64,000 bases of DNA, from positions 124,001 to 188,000 of the forward strand of contig NZ_JAKWJO010000005.1 in the NCBI RefSeq assembly GCF_022760995.1. Reading direction: 5' to 3'. This stretch comes from Dyella sedimenti (lineage in GTDB: Bacteria > Pseudomonadota > Gammaproteobacteria > Xanthomonadales > Rhodanobacteraceae). Below the pieces are notes generated by a model. That model saw nothing but the letters and a program-made list of their open reading frames with translations, did no database searches and had not been told where the DNA came from. A program made the position numbers and the translations under genes. The number at the start of each line of letters is the position of its first letter. The first letter of the stretch is position 1. This document shows positions 9,124 to 19,127 of this stretch, in pieces.

Positions 9124-9900
9124 ATGACCGAGAGTACGCCCGTCCGCCCGCCGCGCCACCGGGGCATTTACCTGTTGCCGAACCTGTTCACCACCGGCGC
9201 GATGTTCGCCGGGTTCTACGCGATCGTGACCAGCATCGGCGGCGACTACAGCTCGGCGGCCATTGCCGTGTTCGTGGCCGCGCTGCTGGATGGCATGGAC
9301 GGGCGCGTGGCGCGCCTCACCGGCACGCAGAGCGAATTCGGCGTGCAGTACGACTCGCTGTCGGACCTGGTCAGCTTCGGCCTGGCCCCGTCGCTGGTGA
9401 TGTACACCTGGTCGCTGTCCACCCTGAAGGACTTCGGCCCCACCTGGGGCAAGATCGGCTGGGCCGCGGCCTTCATCTACGCCGCCTGCGCGGCGCTGCG
9501 CCTGGCCCGCTTCAACACCCAGGTCGGCGTGATCGACAAGCGCTATTTCCAGGGCCTGGCCAGCCCCGCGGCGGCGGCGGTGTGCATGTCCTTCGTGTGG
9601 AGCATGGACAAGTTCGACATCCTCGGCGAGGACGTGTGCTTCGTCACCCTGGTGATGGCCGTGGTGGTGGGCCTGCTGATGGTCAGCCGCTTCCGCTACT
9701 ACAGCTTCAAGTCGCTGCCGATGGGCGGCGAGGGGCGCGTGCCGTTCCTGTGGGTGATCGTGGGCGTGCTGGTGCTGGTACCGTTCTTCATCGACCCGCC
9801 GCGCGTGCTGTTCGTGGTGTTCACGCTGTACCTGCTGTCGGGGCCGGCGATGACCCTGTGGGGGCGCGCCTCGCGCCGCCGCCGCCGCGGGGTGGCCTGA
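9124..9900 (+). CDS. pssA: CDP-diacylglycerol-serine O-phosphatidyltransferase
   Basis: A 258-residue integral membrane enzyme that makes phosphatidylserine, the precursor of phosphatidylethanolamine. The CDP-alcohol phosphatidyltransferase motif DG-x2-AR-x8-G-x3-D-x3-D is complete: Asp59-Gly60, Ala63-Arg64, Gly73, Asp77 and Asp81. About six to eight hydrophobic segments span the rest. This is the membrane-type (Bacillus-like) PssA rather than the soluble E. coli type. It starts at the ATG at 9124 and is followed one base later by the HolD-like gene and then rimI, suggesting an operon. Confidence 0.93.
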   Translation: MTESTPVRPPRHRGIYLLPNLFTTGAMFAGFYAIVTSIGGDYSSAAIAVFVAALLDGMDGRVARLTGTQSEFGVQYDSLSDLVSFGLAPSLVMYTWSLSTLKDFGPTWGKIGWAAAFIYAACAALRLARFNTQVGVIDKRYFQGLASPAAAAVCMSFVWSMDKFDILGEDVCFVTLVMAVVVGLLMVSRFRYYSFKSLPMGGEGRVPFLWVIVGVLVLVPFFIDPPRVLFVVFTLYLLSGPAMTLWGRASRRRRRGVA

Positions 9901-9901
9901 C

Positions 9902-10372
9902 ATGGCCAGCGCCGCGCCGGCCCATCGCGCGCGCGTGCTGCGCGCCCTGGGCATCATGCCCTGGGTACGCCGCGCGGCATCCGCACCGGTGGCCGAGCCG
10001 GCGCCGGAAACGGCCGCTGTGGCCACCGGCGGCGGCGAATGCGTGGTGGTGCTGCCCGCGGGCTGCTCGACGCGCGAGCTGGACCTGATCGGCCGCGCCC
10101 TGCTCACCGGCGGGCCGGCCATGGCCCGCGCGCCGCGCATCGAGGTGCGCGATGGCCGGTTGCCGGCGGCGCCCGAGGCGCGGGCCTACCTGGTGTTCGG
10201 CGAGGCCCAGGCGCATGCCCTGGGGCGCGAACTGCCGGCGGCCAGGCTGGGCCAGGCGCATATCGTGCTGGCCGACGAGCCGGCGGACGTGCTGGCCACG
10301 GGGGCCGGCAAGCGCCGCTTATGGAGCGCGCTGCGCAACCTGCGCCGCGCCCTGGGATCCTTGAGGGAGTAA
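9902..10372 (+). CDS. Putative DNA polymerase III psi subunit (HolD-like)
   Basis: A 156-residue Ala-rich protein of no obvious high-similarity family. Two stretches resemble E. coli HolD: RARVLRALGIMPWVRRA at the N terminus (HolD has a QLGITQWSLRRP-type segment there) and a C-terminal LADEPADVL...RRLWSALRNLRRALG helix that parallels the end of HolD. In E. coli, holD lies directly upstream of rimI, and this gene also lies directly upstream of rimI (4 bases between them). Psi links the clamp loader to the chi subunit and SSB. The call combines weak similarity and conserved synteny, so it is inference. Confidence 0.58.
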   Translation: MASAAPAHRARVLRALGIMPWVRRAASAPVAEPAPETAAVATGGGECVVVLPAGCSTRELDLIGRALLTGGPAMARAPRIEVRDGRLPAAPEARAYLVFGEAQAHALGRELPAARLGQAHIVLADEPADVLATGAGKRRLWSALRNLRRALGSLRE

Positions 10373-10376
10373 CCGC

Positions 10377-10850
10377 ATGGTTGCCGTTGCCCGCCCCCAC
10401 GCCGACATCCGTGCCATGCGCCGCGACGACCTGCCGATCGTCGCGGCCATGGAAGCGGCTTCGTACGAATTCCCGTGGACGCAGGGCATCTTCAGCGATT
10501 GCCTGAAGGCGGGGCATCCCTGCTGGGTGATGTGGGTGGATGGGGTGATCGCCGGCTATGGCGTGCTCTCGGTGGCCGCCGGCGAGGCGCACGTGCTCAA
10601 CGTCTGCGTGGGTCCGGACCACCGCGGCCTGGGCCTGGGTCGGCTGCTGCTGCGCCGCCTGCTCGACATCGCGCGCTGGAACGGCGCGGGCCGCGTGTTC
10701 CTGGAAGTGCGGCCGTCCAACCCGGTGGCGCAGAACCTCTACCGCTCGATGGGCTTCGAGGAGATCGGGCGCCGTCCGAAGTACTACCCGGCCCGTGAGG
10801 GACGCGAGGACGCCATCGTGATGGCGAAGGACCTGGTCGAGGCGCCGTAG
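10377..10850 (+). CDS. rimI: Ribosomal protein S18-alanine N-acetyltransferase
   Basis: A 157-residue GNAT enzyme that acetylates the N-terminal alanine of ribosomal protein S18. The acetyl-CoA-binding loop appears as DHRGLGLGRLLLRRL (about 81-95), preceded by the LNVCVGP strand. The family's NPVAQNLYRSMGFEEIGRRPKYYP segment is near 120-143, including the Asn and Tyr of the catalytic region. GAGGGAG lies about 8 bases before the ATG. It is the last gene of the pssA cluster; a single REP unit follows the stop. Confidence 0.9.
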   Translation: MVAVARPHADIRAMRRDDLPIVAAMEAASYEFPWTQGIFSDCLKAGHPCWVMWVDGVIAGYGVLSVAAGEAHVLNVCVGPDHRGLGLGRLLLRRLLDIARWNGAGRVFLEVRPSNPVAQNLYRSMGFEEIGRRPKYYPAREGREDAIVMAKDLVEAP

Positions 10851-10877
10851 CCGCGCCATCCCGCGCCGCTTCGCCCG

Positions 10878-10902
10878 GTCGCGCACTGGGTGCGCTCCTA
10901 CA
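10878..10902 (-). repeat. GTAG-type REP unit, single, copy 2
   Basis: One 25-base unit reading TGTAGGAGCGCACCC on the minus strand with internal stem GCGCAC/GTGCGC. It sits between the convergent ends of rimI and valS, 17 bases from the valS stop. Confidence 0.88.
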
Positions 10903-10918
10903 GGGAGAGCGGCGGCGC

Positions 10919-13726
10919 CTAGCCCAGCTTCTGCGCCTGCTCGCGCAGCGCGGTGAGCTGGGTGGTCCAGTCGGCGATGCGCTGGCGTTCCTGTGCGACG
11001 ACTTCCGCCGGCGCATTGGCCACGAAGCTGGCATTGCCAAGCTTGCCCTCGCACTTCCTGATCTCGCCCTCGATGCGGGCGATTTCCTTGCCCAGGCGCG
11101 CCTTCTCCGCGCCCAGGTCGATCAGGCCGGCGAGCGGGATCAGCACGCGCATCGAGCCCACCACGGCGGCGGCGGCAGCCGGCTCATCCTTGCCCGGCTC
11201 GATCCACTGCGGCGCGTCCACGCGGGCGAGAAAGGCGATCTGCGCGGCGAACTTGGCGACACGGGCACGGTCGGTGGCGTCGCCGTCGGCCAGCAGCAGC
11301 GGGATGGTCTTGCCCGGTGCGATGTTCATCTCCGCGCGGATGCGGCGGATGCCGCTCAGCACGGCCTTGAACCACTCGATCTCGGCGGTCGCCGCGTCGT
11401 CGGCGACGATCTCGCCGGCCTTCGGCCACGGGCGTTCCAGCAGGAACTTCGCGTCGAGGCCGAGCCTGGGCGCCACCGAGTGCCAGATTTCCTCGGTGAT
11501 GAACGGCACGATGGGATGCAGCGCGCGCAGGACCGTCTCCAGCACCACCAGCAGGGTGTGGCGGGTGGAGGCGGCGGCCACCGCATCGTTGCCATTGAGC
11601 GCGGGCTTGGACAGCTCCAGGAACCAGTCGCAGAACTCGTTCCAGGTGAACTCGTAAAGCTCCTGCGCCAGCAGGTCGAAGCGGTAGCTGGCGAAGTGCT
11701 GCTCGACATCGGTGAGCGTCTGCTTCAGCCGCGTGAGGATCCAGCGTTCGGCCTCCGTCACCGGACCGTTGGCCGGCCCGGCCAATTCGCCTTCCGGCAA
11801 GTTCATCAGCACGAAGCGCGCAGCGTTCCACAGCTTGTTGCAGAACGCCTTGTAGCCTTCGGCACGCTTGATGTCGAAGTTGATGGTGCGGCTGTAGCTG
11901 GCCAGCGCGGCGAAGGTGAAGCGCAGCGCATCGGTGCCGATGGCGGGGATGCCGTTCGGATAATCCTTGCGGATGCGCTTCTCGACCTTCTCGCGCACCT
12001 GGGGGATCAGCAGCGACCGGGTGGACTTGGCCACCAGCGGCTCCAGCTCGATGCCGTCGATCAGGTCCAGCGGGTCCAGCGTGTTGCCCTTGGACTTGGA
12101 CATCTTCTGGCCTTCCGCATCGCGCACGATGGCGTTGATGTAGACGTGGCGGAACGGCACGCGGCCGGTGAAGTACTTGGTCGCCATCACCATGCGGGCG
12201 ACCCAGAAGAAGATGATGTCGAAGCCCGTCACCAGCACCGCGCTGGGCAGGAACACCTGGTCGGTTTGCCAGTTCGCCACGACGTTGCCGCGCTCGTCCT
12301 GCACCGGGCCATCCATCGGCCAGCCCAGGGTGGAGAACGGCCACAAGGCGGAGCTGAACCAGGTGTCGAGCACGTCCTCGTCCTGGCGCAGCGCGCCGAC
12401 CGGCGCGACGGTGGCGTGCGCACGCGCGTCGGCCTCGTCCTCGCCCACGAAGATGTTGCCGGCCTCGTCGTACCACGCCGGGATGCGATGGCCCCACCAC
12501 AGCTGGCGGCTGATGCACCAGTCCTGGATGTTGTCCAGCCACTGCGTGTAGGTGGTGCTCCAGTTCTCCGGCACGAAGGTGATCTCGCCGCCGCGCACCG
12601 CGTCCAGCGCCGGCTCGGTGATTTCCCTGCGGCCCTTCTCGCTGGTCAGGTCGAGGAACCACTGGTCGGTGAGCATCGGCTCGATCACCGCGTCCGAGCG
12701 CTGGCTCACCGGCACCTGCAGCTTGTGAGGCTTGGTTTCGACCAGCAGGCCTTCGGCTTCCAGATCGGCCAGCACGGCCTTGCGCGCCTCGTAGCGATCC
12801 AGGCCGCGGTACTTCTCCGGCGCGTTCTCGTTGACCTTGGCATCCAGCGTGAAGATGTTGATCGGCGCCAGGCCGTGGCGCTGGCCGATGGCATAGTCGT
12901 TGAAGTCGTGCGCCGGGGTGATCTTCACGAAGCCGGTGCCGAACTCGCGGTCCACGTAGTCGTCGGCGATCACCGGGATCTCGCGGCCTGTCAGCGGCAG
13001 GCGCAGCTTCTGGCCGATCAGGCGCGCGTGGCGCTCGTCTTCCGGATGCACGGCCACGGCGACGTCGCCCAGCATGGTTTCCGGACGCGTGGTGGCGACC
13101 ACGACGCTGTCCTTGCCGTCGACGGTGTAGTAGCGGATCGACCACAGGTGGCCATCGCGCTCGACGTTGTTCACTTCCAGGTCCGACACCGCGGTGCCCA
13201 GCGCCGGGTCCCAGTTCACCAGGCGGTTGCCGCGATAGATCAGGCCCGCGCGGAACCACTCCACGAACACCTTGCGCACGGCCTCCGACAGGCCCGGGTC
13301 CATGGTGAAGCGCTCGCGCGACCAGTCGGCGGCCACGCCCAGGCGGCGCATCTGGTGGGTGATGGTGGAGCCCGATTCCTGCTTCCACTGCCACACGCGC
13401 TCGATGAAGGCTTCGCGGCCCAGGTCATGGCGCGTCTTGTCCTCCACCGCCAGCTGGTTCTCCACGATCTTCTGGGTGGCGATGCCGGCGTGGTCGGTGC
13501 CCACCTGCCACAGCGTGTTCATGCCGCGCATGCGCTGGTAGCGGATCAGCATGTCCATCACGGTCTGCTGGAAGGCATGGCCCATGTGCAGGGTGCCGGT
13601 GACGTTCGGCGGCGGCAGCAGGATGCAGTACGGCTCGCCCTGGCCGGACGGCTTGAAATCGCCGCTGGCCTCCCAGGCGGCATACCACTTCGATTCGATC
13701 TGGCCGGGCTCGAAACTCTTGTCCAT
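10919..13726 (-). CDS. valS: Valyl-tRNA synthetase
   Basis: A 935-residue class I aminoacyl-tRNA synthetase. The HIGH-type motif is [13 protein letters not shown] (38-50), and the KMSKS loop appears as [16 protein letters not shown] near 552-567. The CP1 editing domain lies between them, and a C-terminal coiled-coil arm ([21 protein letters not shown]) completes the ValRS architecture. The ATG at 13726 begins [11 protein letters not shown], the family start; an in-frame extension to 13828 is only Pro/Thr-rich translation of a C-rich leader. No strong Shine-Dalgarno is visible. Confidence 0.97.
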   Translation of the reverse strand: MDKSFEPGQIESKWYAAWEASGDFKPSGQGEPYCILLPPPNVTGTLHMGHAFQQTVMDMLIRYQRMRGMNTLWQVGTDHAGIATQKIVENQLAVEDKTRHDLGREAFIERVWQWKQESGSTITHQMRRLGVAADWSRERFTMDPGLSEAVRKVFVEWFRAGLIYRGNRLVNWDPALGTAVSDLEVNNVERDGHLWSIRYYTVDGKDSVVVATTRPETMLGDVAVAVHPEDERHARLIGQKLRLPLTGREIPVIADDYVDREFGTGFVKITPAHDFNDYAIGQRHGLAPINIFTLDAKVNENAPEKYRGLDRYEARKAVLADLEAEGLLVETKPHKLQVPVSQRSDAVIEPMLTDQWFLDLTSEKGRREITEPALDAVRGGEITFVPENWSTTYTQWLDNIQDWCISRQLWWGHRIPAWYDEAGNIFVGEDEADARAHATVAPVGALRQDEDVLDTWFSSALWPFSTLGWPMDGPVQDERGNVVANWQTDQVFLPSAVLVTGFDIIFFWVARMVMATKYFTGRVPFRHVYINAIVRDAEGQKMSKSKGNTLDPLDLIDGIELEPLVAKSTRSLLIPQVREKVEKRIRKDYPNGIPAIGTDALRFTFAALASYSRTINFDIKRAEGYKAFCNKLWNAARFVLMNLPEGELAGPANGPVTEAERWILTRLKQTLTDVEQHFASYRFDLLAQELYEFTWNEFCDWFLELSKPALNGNDAVAAASTRHTLLVVLETVLRALHPIVPFITEEIWHSVAPRLGLDAKFLLERPWPKAGEIVADDAATAEIEWFKAVLSGIRRIRAEMNIAPGKTIPLLLADGDATDRARVAKFAAQIAFLARVDAPQWIEPGKDEPAAAAAVVGSMRVLIPLAGLIDLGAEKARLGKEIARIEGEIRKCEGKLGNASFVANAPAEVVAQERQRIADWTTQLTALREQAQKLG

Positions 13727-13769
13727 CGGGGGCTCTGCTAGGTACGCGGTGGGCGTACGGGTGGTTTTC

Positions 13770-13822
13770 GGGGTGGGTCTGGGATTGTAAGGGGTGGGGG
13801 TGGGGGGTGTCAGGGTTTGGGG
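13770..13822 (+). other. G-run tract in the valS leader
   Basis: The plus strand has at least six runs of three to six guanines within about 50 bases, directly upstream of the valS start codon. The plus strand is the template for valS, so the valS transcript is C-rich here. The sequence meets the simple pattern for a G-quadruplex-forming DNA strand; there is no functional evidence in the sequence. Confidence 0.6.
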
Positions 13823-13840
13823 CGCCACGCGCCAATCCCC

Positions 13841-14287
13841 CTACTCCACCGCCCTCACCAGCAACGTCGTCCCGTCCACTCCCACCACCTCCACCGCGCT
13901 CCCCGCCGGCAGGTCCGGCCCGCGGACCAGCCACAGGCTGTCGCCGACCTTGGCCTTGCCGCGGCCGTTGACGATGGCCTCGGCCAGTACGTAGCGCTGG
14001 CCGATGTTCTGCTCGCCGCGGCGGTTGAGCCGGGTGTCGCCGGGCTCGTCGCGCATCAGGCGGGGGCGCAGGCCGTACCAGTAGGCCGCGCAGGAGAGGA
14101 AGGTCAGCACGACAAAGACCAGGGCCTGGCTGAGCATGGACAAGCCTGGGATCACCAGCACCACCAGCCCGGTGGCGCCCGCGGCGATGCCGATCCATAG
14201 CATGAAGTAGCCGGGCAGGATCACCTCCACGGCAATCAGCACCAGGGCCAGGATCCACCACCAGTAGTGCAACGCGATCTGTTCCAT
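13841..14287 (-). CDS. NfeD family membrane protein
   Basis: A 148-residue protein with three hydrophobic segments in the first 80 residues and a C-terminal beta-barrel OB-like domain (about 95-147) with RGEQNIGQRYVLAEAIVNGRGKAKVGDSLWLVRG. This is the short NfeD/YbbK form. NfeD proteins act with SPFH/stomatin proteins in membrane microdomains, and the SPFH gene lies 13 bases upstream in the same direction. No peptidase domain is present. Confidence 0.88.
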   Translation of the reverse strand: MEQIALHYWWWILALVLIAVEVILPGYFMLWIGIAAGATGLVVLVIPGLSMLSQALVFVVLTFLSCAAYWYGLRPRLMRDEPGDTRLNRRGEQNIGQRYVLAEAIVNGRGKAKVGDSLWLVRGPDLPAGSAVEVVGVDGTTLLVRAVE

Positions 14288-14300
14288 CGTGTGGCTCCGC

Positions 14301-15263
14301 TCAGCCCACCGGCGGCGGCACGCGGCGGCCGCTGCCGCCGCCCGGCCCCTGCTGTTGCTGGCCCAGCGATTCCTTGGCCAGTTCGGCGATGCCCGCCAGG
14401 GAACCGAGAATGCCGGTGGCCTCCATCGGCAGCAGCAGCATCTTCTGGTTGGGCGAGTTGGCCATCTCCTTCAGGGCCTCGACGTACTTGTTGGCGACGA
14501 AGTAGTTCAGCGCGTTGACGTTGCCGTTGGCGATCGCCTCGGACACCATCGCGGTCGCCTTGGCCTCGGCCTCGGCCGAACGCTCGCGGGCCTCGGCGGC
14601 GCGGAACGCGGCCTCCTTTTCGCCCTCGGCGGCCAGGATCACCGATTGCTTCTCGCCTTCGGCCTTGAGGATCGCCGCCTGGCGGAAGCCTTCGGCCTCC
14701 AGGATGTTGGCGCGCTTCTCGCGCTCGGCCTTCATCTGGCGCGCCATCGAATCGACCAGGTCGCGCGGCGGCGCGATGTCCTTGATCTCGATGCGGTTGA
14801 CCTTGACGCCCCAGGGGTGGGTGGCTTCGTCGACCACCTTCAACAGCTTGGCGTTGATGGCATCACGCTGGCTCAGCGACTCGTCCAGGTCCATCGAGCC
14901 GAGCACGGTGCGGATATTGGTCATGATGAGCGCCAGCGCAGCCTGTTCGAGGTTGGCCACCTCGTAGGCGGCCTTGGCCGCATCCAGCACCTGGTAGAAC
15001 ACCACGCCGTCCACGCGCACCACGGCGTTGTCCTTGGTGATGACGTCCTGCGAGGGCACGTCCAGCACCTGCTCCATCATGTTCATCTTGCGGCCGATGC
15101 CGTAGATGAACGGCACCAGGAAATGCAGGCCCGGGGTGAGCGTGCGGGTGTAGCGGCCGAAACGTTCCACCGTCCATTCGTAGCCCTGCGGCACCATGCG
15201 CACCAGCTTGATCAGCACGATCACCGCCACCGCCACCACGACCAACGCCAGCAACTGCCCCAT
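14301..15263 (-). CDS. SPFH/band-7 (stomatin-like, QmcA-type) protein
   Basis: A 320-residue membrane-anchored protein: one N-terminal hydrophobic helix (about 3-22), then the SPFH domain starting [22 protein letters not shown], then a long Ala/Glu-rich coiled coil (about 180-250) and a Gly/Pro tail. Stomatin-type proteins oligomerise into rings or cages and organise membrane proteins, often bound to an NfeD partner, which is the next gene. The ATG at 15263 has GGAG 8 bases upstream; an in-frame Met lies at 15278. E. coli QmcA has the same layout. Confidence 0.92.
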   Translation of the reverse strand: MGQLLALVVVAVAVIVLIKLVRMVPQGYEWTVERFGRYTRTLTPGLHFLVPFIYGIGRKMNMMEQVLDVPSQDVITKDNAVVRVDGVVFYQVLDAAKAAYEVANLEQAALALIMTNIRTVLGSMDLDESLSQRDAINAKLLKVVDEATHPWGVKVNRIEIKDIAPPRDLVDSMARQMKAEREKRANILEAEGFRQAAILKAEGEKQSVILAAEGEKEAAFRAAEARERSAEAEAKATAMVSEAIANGNVNALNYFVANKYVEALKEMANSPNQKMLLLPMEATGILGSLAGIAELAKESLGQQQQGPGGGSGRRVPPPVG

Positions 15264-15329
15264 GGTCCGTCTCCACATCCTTGAAAGGTGCCTGGAGTAT
15301 AGGCGAGGCGCGTTACGCCGATATTTGTC

Positions 15330-16715
15330 CTAGCGCGGGGCCAGCGGCAGCATCAGGCTGACCCGCAGGCCGCCTTCCTCGCGATTGGCCAGCGCGATGC
15401 GCCCGCCGTGCGCCTCCACGATCTCGCGCGCCAGCGCAAGGCCCAGGCCGGTGCCGGAGCGCTTGGTGGAATAGAACGGCAGCAGCGCCTGCGCCAGCAC
15501 GGTTTCACTCATGCCGGGACCGCGGTCGGCCACCTCGATGCGCAGGTCGCGGCCGATGACGGCCAGCGACAGGGTGACCTCGTCATCCGCGCTGCCCGAT
15601 TCGTGGGCGTTCTTGATCAGGTTGATAAGCACCTGCTCGATCTGCGCGGCGTCGAACCAGCCCGGCTGCTCGGGCATCGAGCCGCGCAGCTGGAACTGGC
15701 AATGCAGCGACAGGCTGTCCAGGAACGGCTGCCAGACGATCGACATGGGTTGCGGCGCCGGCAGCTTGGCAAAGTTGGCGTAGCCGGCGATAAACCCGTG
15801 CAGGTGGCGGGCGCGTTCGCCGATGGTGGCGAACACGCCGGGCAGGCGGCCGGTATCGCCGCGCCGGGCCAGCTCGGCGCCCGAATGCGCCAGCGAGGAA
15901 ATCGGCGCCAGCGAGTTGTTGAGCTCGTGGCTGATCACGCGGATGACGCGCTTCCAGGTCGCCACCTCCTGCCGCGACAGCTCGCGCGTCATGCGGCGGA
16001 ACAGCTGCAGCCGGTGCGGCCGTCCCTGCAGGCGGAAGCTGCGCTGGGACAGGTGGAAGGTCTCCTCGCTGCCTTCCATCTCCACCGTCAGCAACGCGTC
16101 CTCGCCGCCCTCCACCGCGCGGCGCAGCGCCTCCGGGCTGCCGCCAAGCAGTTCGAGGAAGGTGAGGCCATGCAGGCTGCGCCCTTCGTTGAACAAGTGG
16201 CGCGCGGCGATGTTGGCGTAGGTGACGCGCCCGCTGGCGTCGGTGAGCACCAGCGCCACCGGCGTGTTCTGCACCACCGTATCGAGCAGCAGCTCGCGCT
16301 GGGCCAGGTGCTGGCGCTGCTCGCGCAGGGTCTGGCCCAGTTCGTTGTGCATGCGGATCAGCTTGCCCAGCTCGTCGCGCCGGTGAGCGGCGATGGAAAA
16401 ACTGAAATCGCCGTCGCGGTAGCTGGCCACGGCGCCTTCCAGCGCGCGCAGCAGCCGCGTGATGGGCGACATCACGCGATGGCCCAGCCACAGCGACAGC
16501 GGCAACAGCAGCGCCAGCGAGACCAGCAGCCCGCCGTAGAAGCTGAAGTGCGCGGGCGCGCCCAGGCCGATGCCCAGGTCCTGCCGCAGCCATACCAGCA
16601 CCTGCGGCAACGGCCACTGGGTGACGCCGGCATAGATGAGCGCACCGGACAACCCGGCGAAGCCCAGCAATAGCACCATGCGCGATTCGAGCGAACGCAG
16701 GCCGGACAGCATCAA
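15330..16715 (-). CDS. Membrane sensor histidine kinase (NtrY-like)
   Basis: A 461-residue kinase. Two transmembrane segments (about 13-32 and 60-80) flank a very short periplasmic loop, followed by a HAMP-like linker, a PAS domain (about 145-240, with VALVLTDASGRVTYAN), and the HisKA region with His263 in VISHELNNSLAPISSL. The HATPase end shows NLIKNAHESG, EVADRGPGM and GTGLGLALAREI. The small periplasmic loop suggests sensing within or near the membrane. It lies two genes beyond an NtrC-type regulator at the distal end of the ABC transporter locus and is the likely cognate kinase. Confidence 0.92.
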   Translation of the reverse strand: MMLSGLRSLESRMVLLLGFAGLSGALIYAGVTQWPLPQVLVWLRQDLGIGLGAPAHFSFYGGLLVSLALLLPLSLWLGHRVMSPITRLLRALEGAVASYRDGDFSFSIAAHRRDELGKLIRMHNELGQTLREQRQHLAQRELLLDTVVQNTPVALVLTDASGRVTYANIAARHLFNEGRSLHGLTFLELLGGSPEALRRAVEGGEDALLTVEMEGSEETFHLSQRSFRLQGRPHRLQLFRRMTRELSRQEVATWKRVIRVISHELNNSLAPISSLAHSGAELARRGDTGRLPGVFATIGERARHLHGFIAGYANFAKLPAPQPMSIVWQPFLDSLSLHCQFQLRGSMPEQPGWFDAAQIEQVLINLIKNAHESGSADDEVTLSLAVIGRDLRIEVADRGPGMSETVLAQALLPFYSTKRSGTGLGLALAREIVEAHGGRIALANREEGGLRVSLMLPLAPR

Positions 16716-16740
16716 GGCCCTCCCCCGCCGGAAGGGCGCC

Positions 16741-17058
16741 TCAATGGCACGCGCCCAGCGGCCCCATCGGCGCGCAATTGACGTGGGGACCGTGGCCGTT
16801 GTTGATGATGACGCGGACCGGCGACTGGTCGGGCGGCGCCGGATCCTTGGCGGGCGCCTCGTTGAAGTTGAAGCGCTGGGCCTGGCTGGCCGCCGCGCTC
16901 AACGGATCGTGGTAGGCGCCCGCGCTGCTGCCGGACGCCGGCGCCGCCGTGACCGGCAGCCAGCGGTCGCCGGCCTGGGCCGGCGGCGGAGCGACGGTCT
17001 GCGCCGCCGCGCTGGCGCACAGCAGGCTGGTGGCAAGCAGCAGGTGGCGGTAGCCCAT
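16741..17058 (-). CDS. Small secreted hypothetical protein
   Basis: A 105-residue protein with a signal peptide (MGYRHLLLATSLLCASAAAQ) and a Pro/Ala-rich low-complexity body. The end carries two cysteines in VNCAPMGPLGACH, which could form a disulphide in the periplasm. I recognise no family. GGAG lies 8 bases before the ATG. It is between the response regulator and the sensor kinase on the same strand, so it may be an accessory to the signalling pair or the transporter; that is inference from position. Confidence 0.6.
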   Translation of the reverse strand: MGYRHLLLATSLLCASAAAQTVAPPPAQAGDRWLPVTAAPASGSSAGAYHDPLSAAASQAQRFNFNEAPAKDPAPPDQSPVRVIINNGHGPHVNCAPMGPLGACH

Positions 17059-17146
17059 GGGACGACTCCAGCGGCACGACGGACATCATCCTCGCCATGG
17101 GCCGCGGCGGCAATCATGACCGATGGCCAGGCATGCATGGCACCGG

Positions 17147-18484
<1,338 letters not shown>

Positions 18485-18520
18485 GCGTCGCTTGCACATG
18501 TAGGCATGGATGCATCTCCA

Positions 18521-18536
18521 CGCCAAAAGGTTGCCA
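18521..18536 (-). promoter_or_regulatory. Weak candidate sigma-54 promoter before the response regulator
   Basis: On the minus strand the sequence TGGCAACCTTTTGGCG keeps the GG-N10-GC spacing and the TGGCA half of the consensus, but the -12 half is TGGC rather than TTGC. It would start transcription about 26 bases before the regulator ATG. The match is much poorer than the site at 33511-33527. Confidence 0.3.
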
Positions 18537-18627
18537 TCTTTTTTGCGGCCGGTGTCATTGGTAACGGTTCAAGGCCTTCGCATGGCTGGGAGGGGGGGCT
18601 GCGATCACCCGGAGACCTTGCACACGC

Positions 18628-19068
18628 TCAGCCGCCAGCGAGTGGCACGGGCGGCACCGGCGAGACGGGTGTCACCGGCGGCGCGGGCGGATCCTCGTGC
18701 AGCAGGTGGCGGCGGGCCTCGCCGGGCAATGCCAGGCTGCGCTCGGCGCCAGCGCGCCGCACCTTGAGCGGCACCGGGGAATCGCCGTGGGCGCGCAGCG
18801 CGACCATCAGCCCGGCCACGTCGTGCAGCACCCTGCCGTCGGCCTCCAGGATCACGTCGTCCTTGGCCAGCCCCCACAATCCGGCCGGCATCAGGTTCTT
18901 CACGTCGACGCCGCCCGCCTTGTCGGTGGACAGGTGCAGGCTCTCGCCGCCGCTGTGCCAGCGCAGCGTATTGTCGGAAATCCAGGCGAACCAGCCATCC
19001 GCACGGGCGCCGGCGAACGGCAGCAGCAATGCCAGGGCCAGCAGCAGTGTCTTGGACAATCGCGACAC
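18628..19068 (-). CDS. Secreted PDZ-like protein
   Basis: A 146-residue protein with a signal peptide (SKTLLLALALLLPFAGARA) and one region resembling a PDZ domain: AGLWGLAKDDVILEADGRVLHDVAGLMVALRAHG, the GDxIL-type turn and helix of trypsin-like-protease PDZ modules. The C terminus is a Pro/Val-rich tail. The start is GTG at 19068, because GAGGAG lies just upstream and the signal peptide begins there; the frame stays open further up but inside the DUF885 gene's antisense shadow. It lies between the peptidase and the response regulator in the locus. Confidence 0.68.
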   Translation of the reverse strand: MSRLSKTLLLALALLLPFAGARADGWFAWISDNTLRWHSGGESLHLSTDKAGGVDVKNLMPAGLWGLAKDDVILEADGRVLHDVAGLMVALRAHGDSPVPLKVRRAGAERSLALPGEARRHLLHEDPPAPPVTPVSPVPPVPLAGG

Positions 19069-19127
19069 GGCGTTCTCCTCATCGGTGGGGCGCGCGCCGC
19101 CTCGGCGGCACGCGCGTGATGGCCTCA

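Noticed and set aside
11480..13741. A 753-codon plus-strand frame over valS
   Set aside because: It mirrors valS and has no start signal or domain; valS has complete synthetase motifs.
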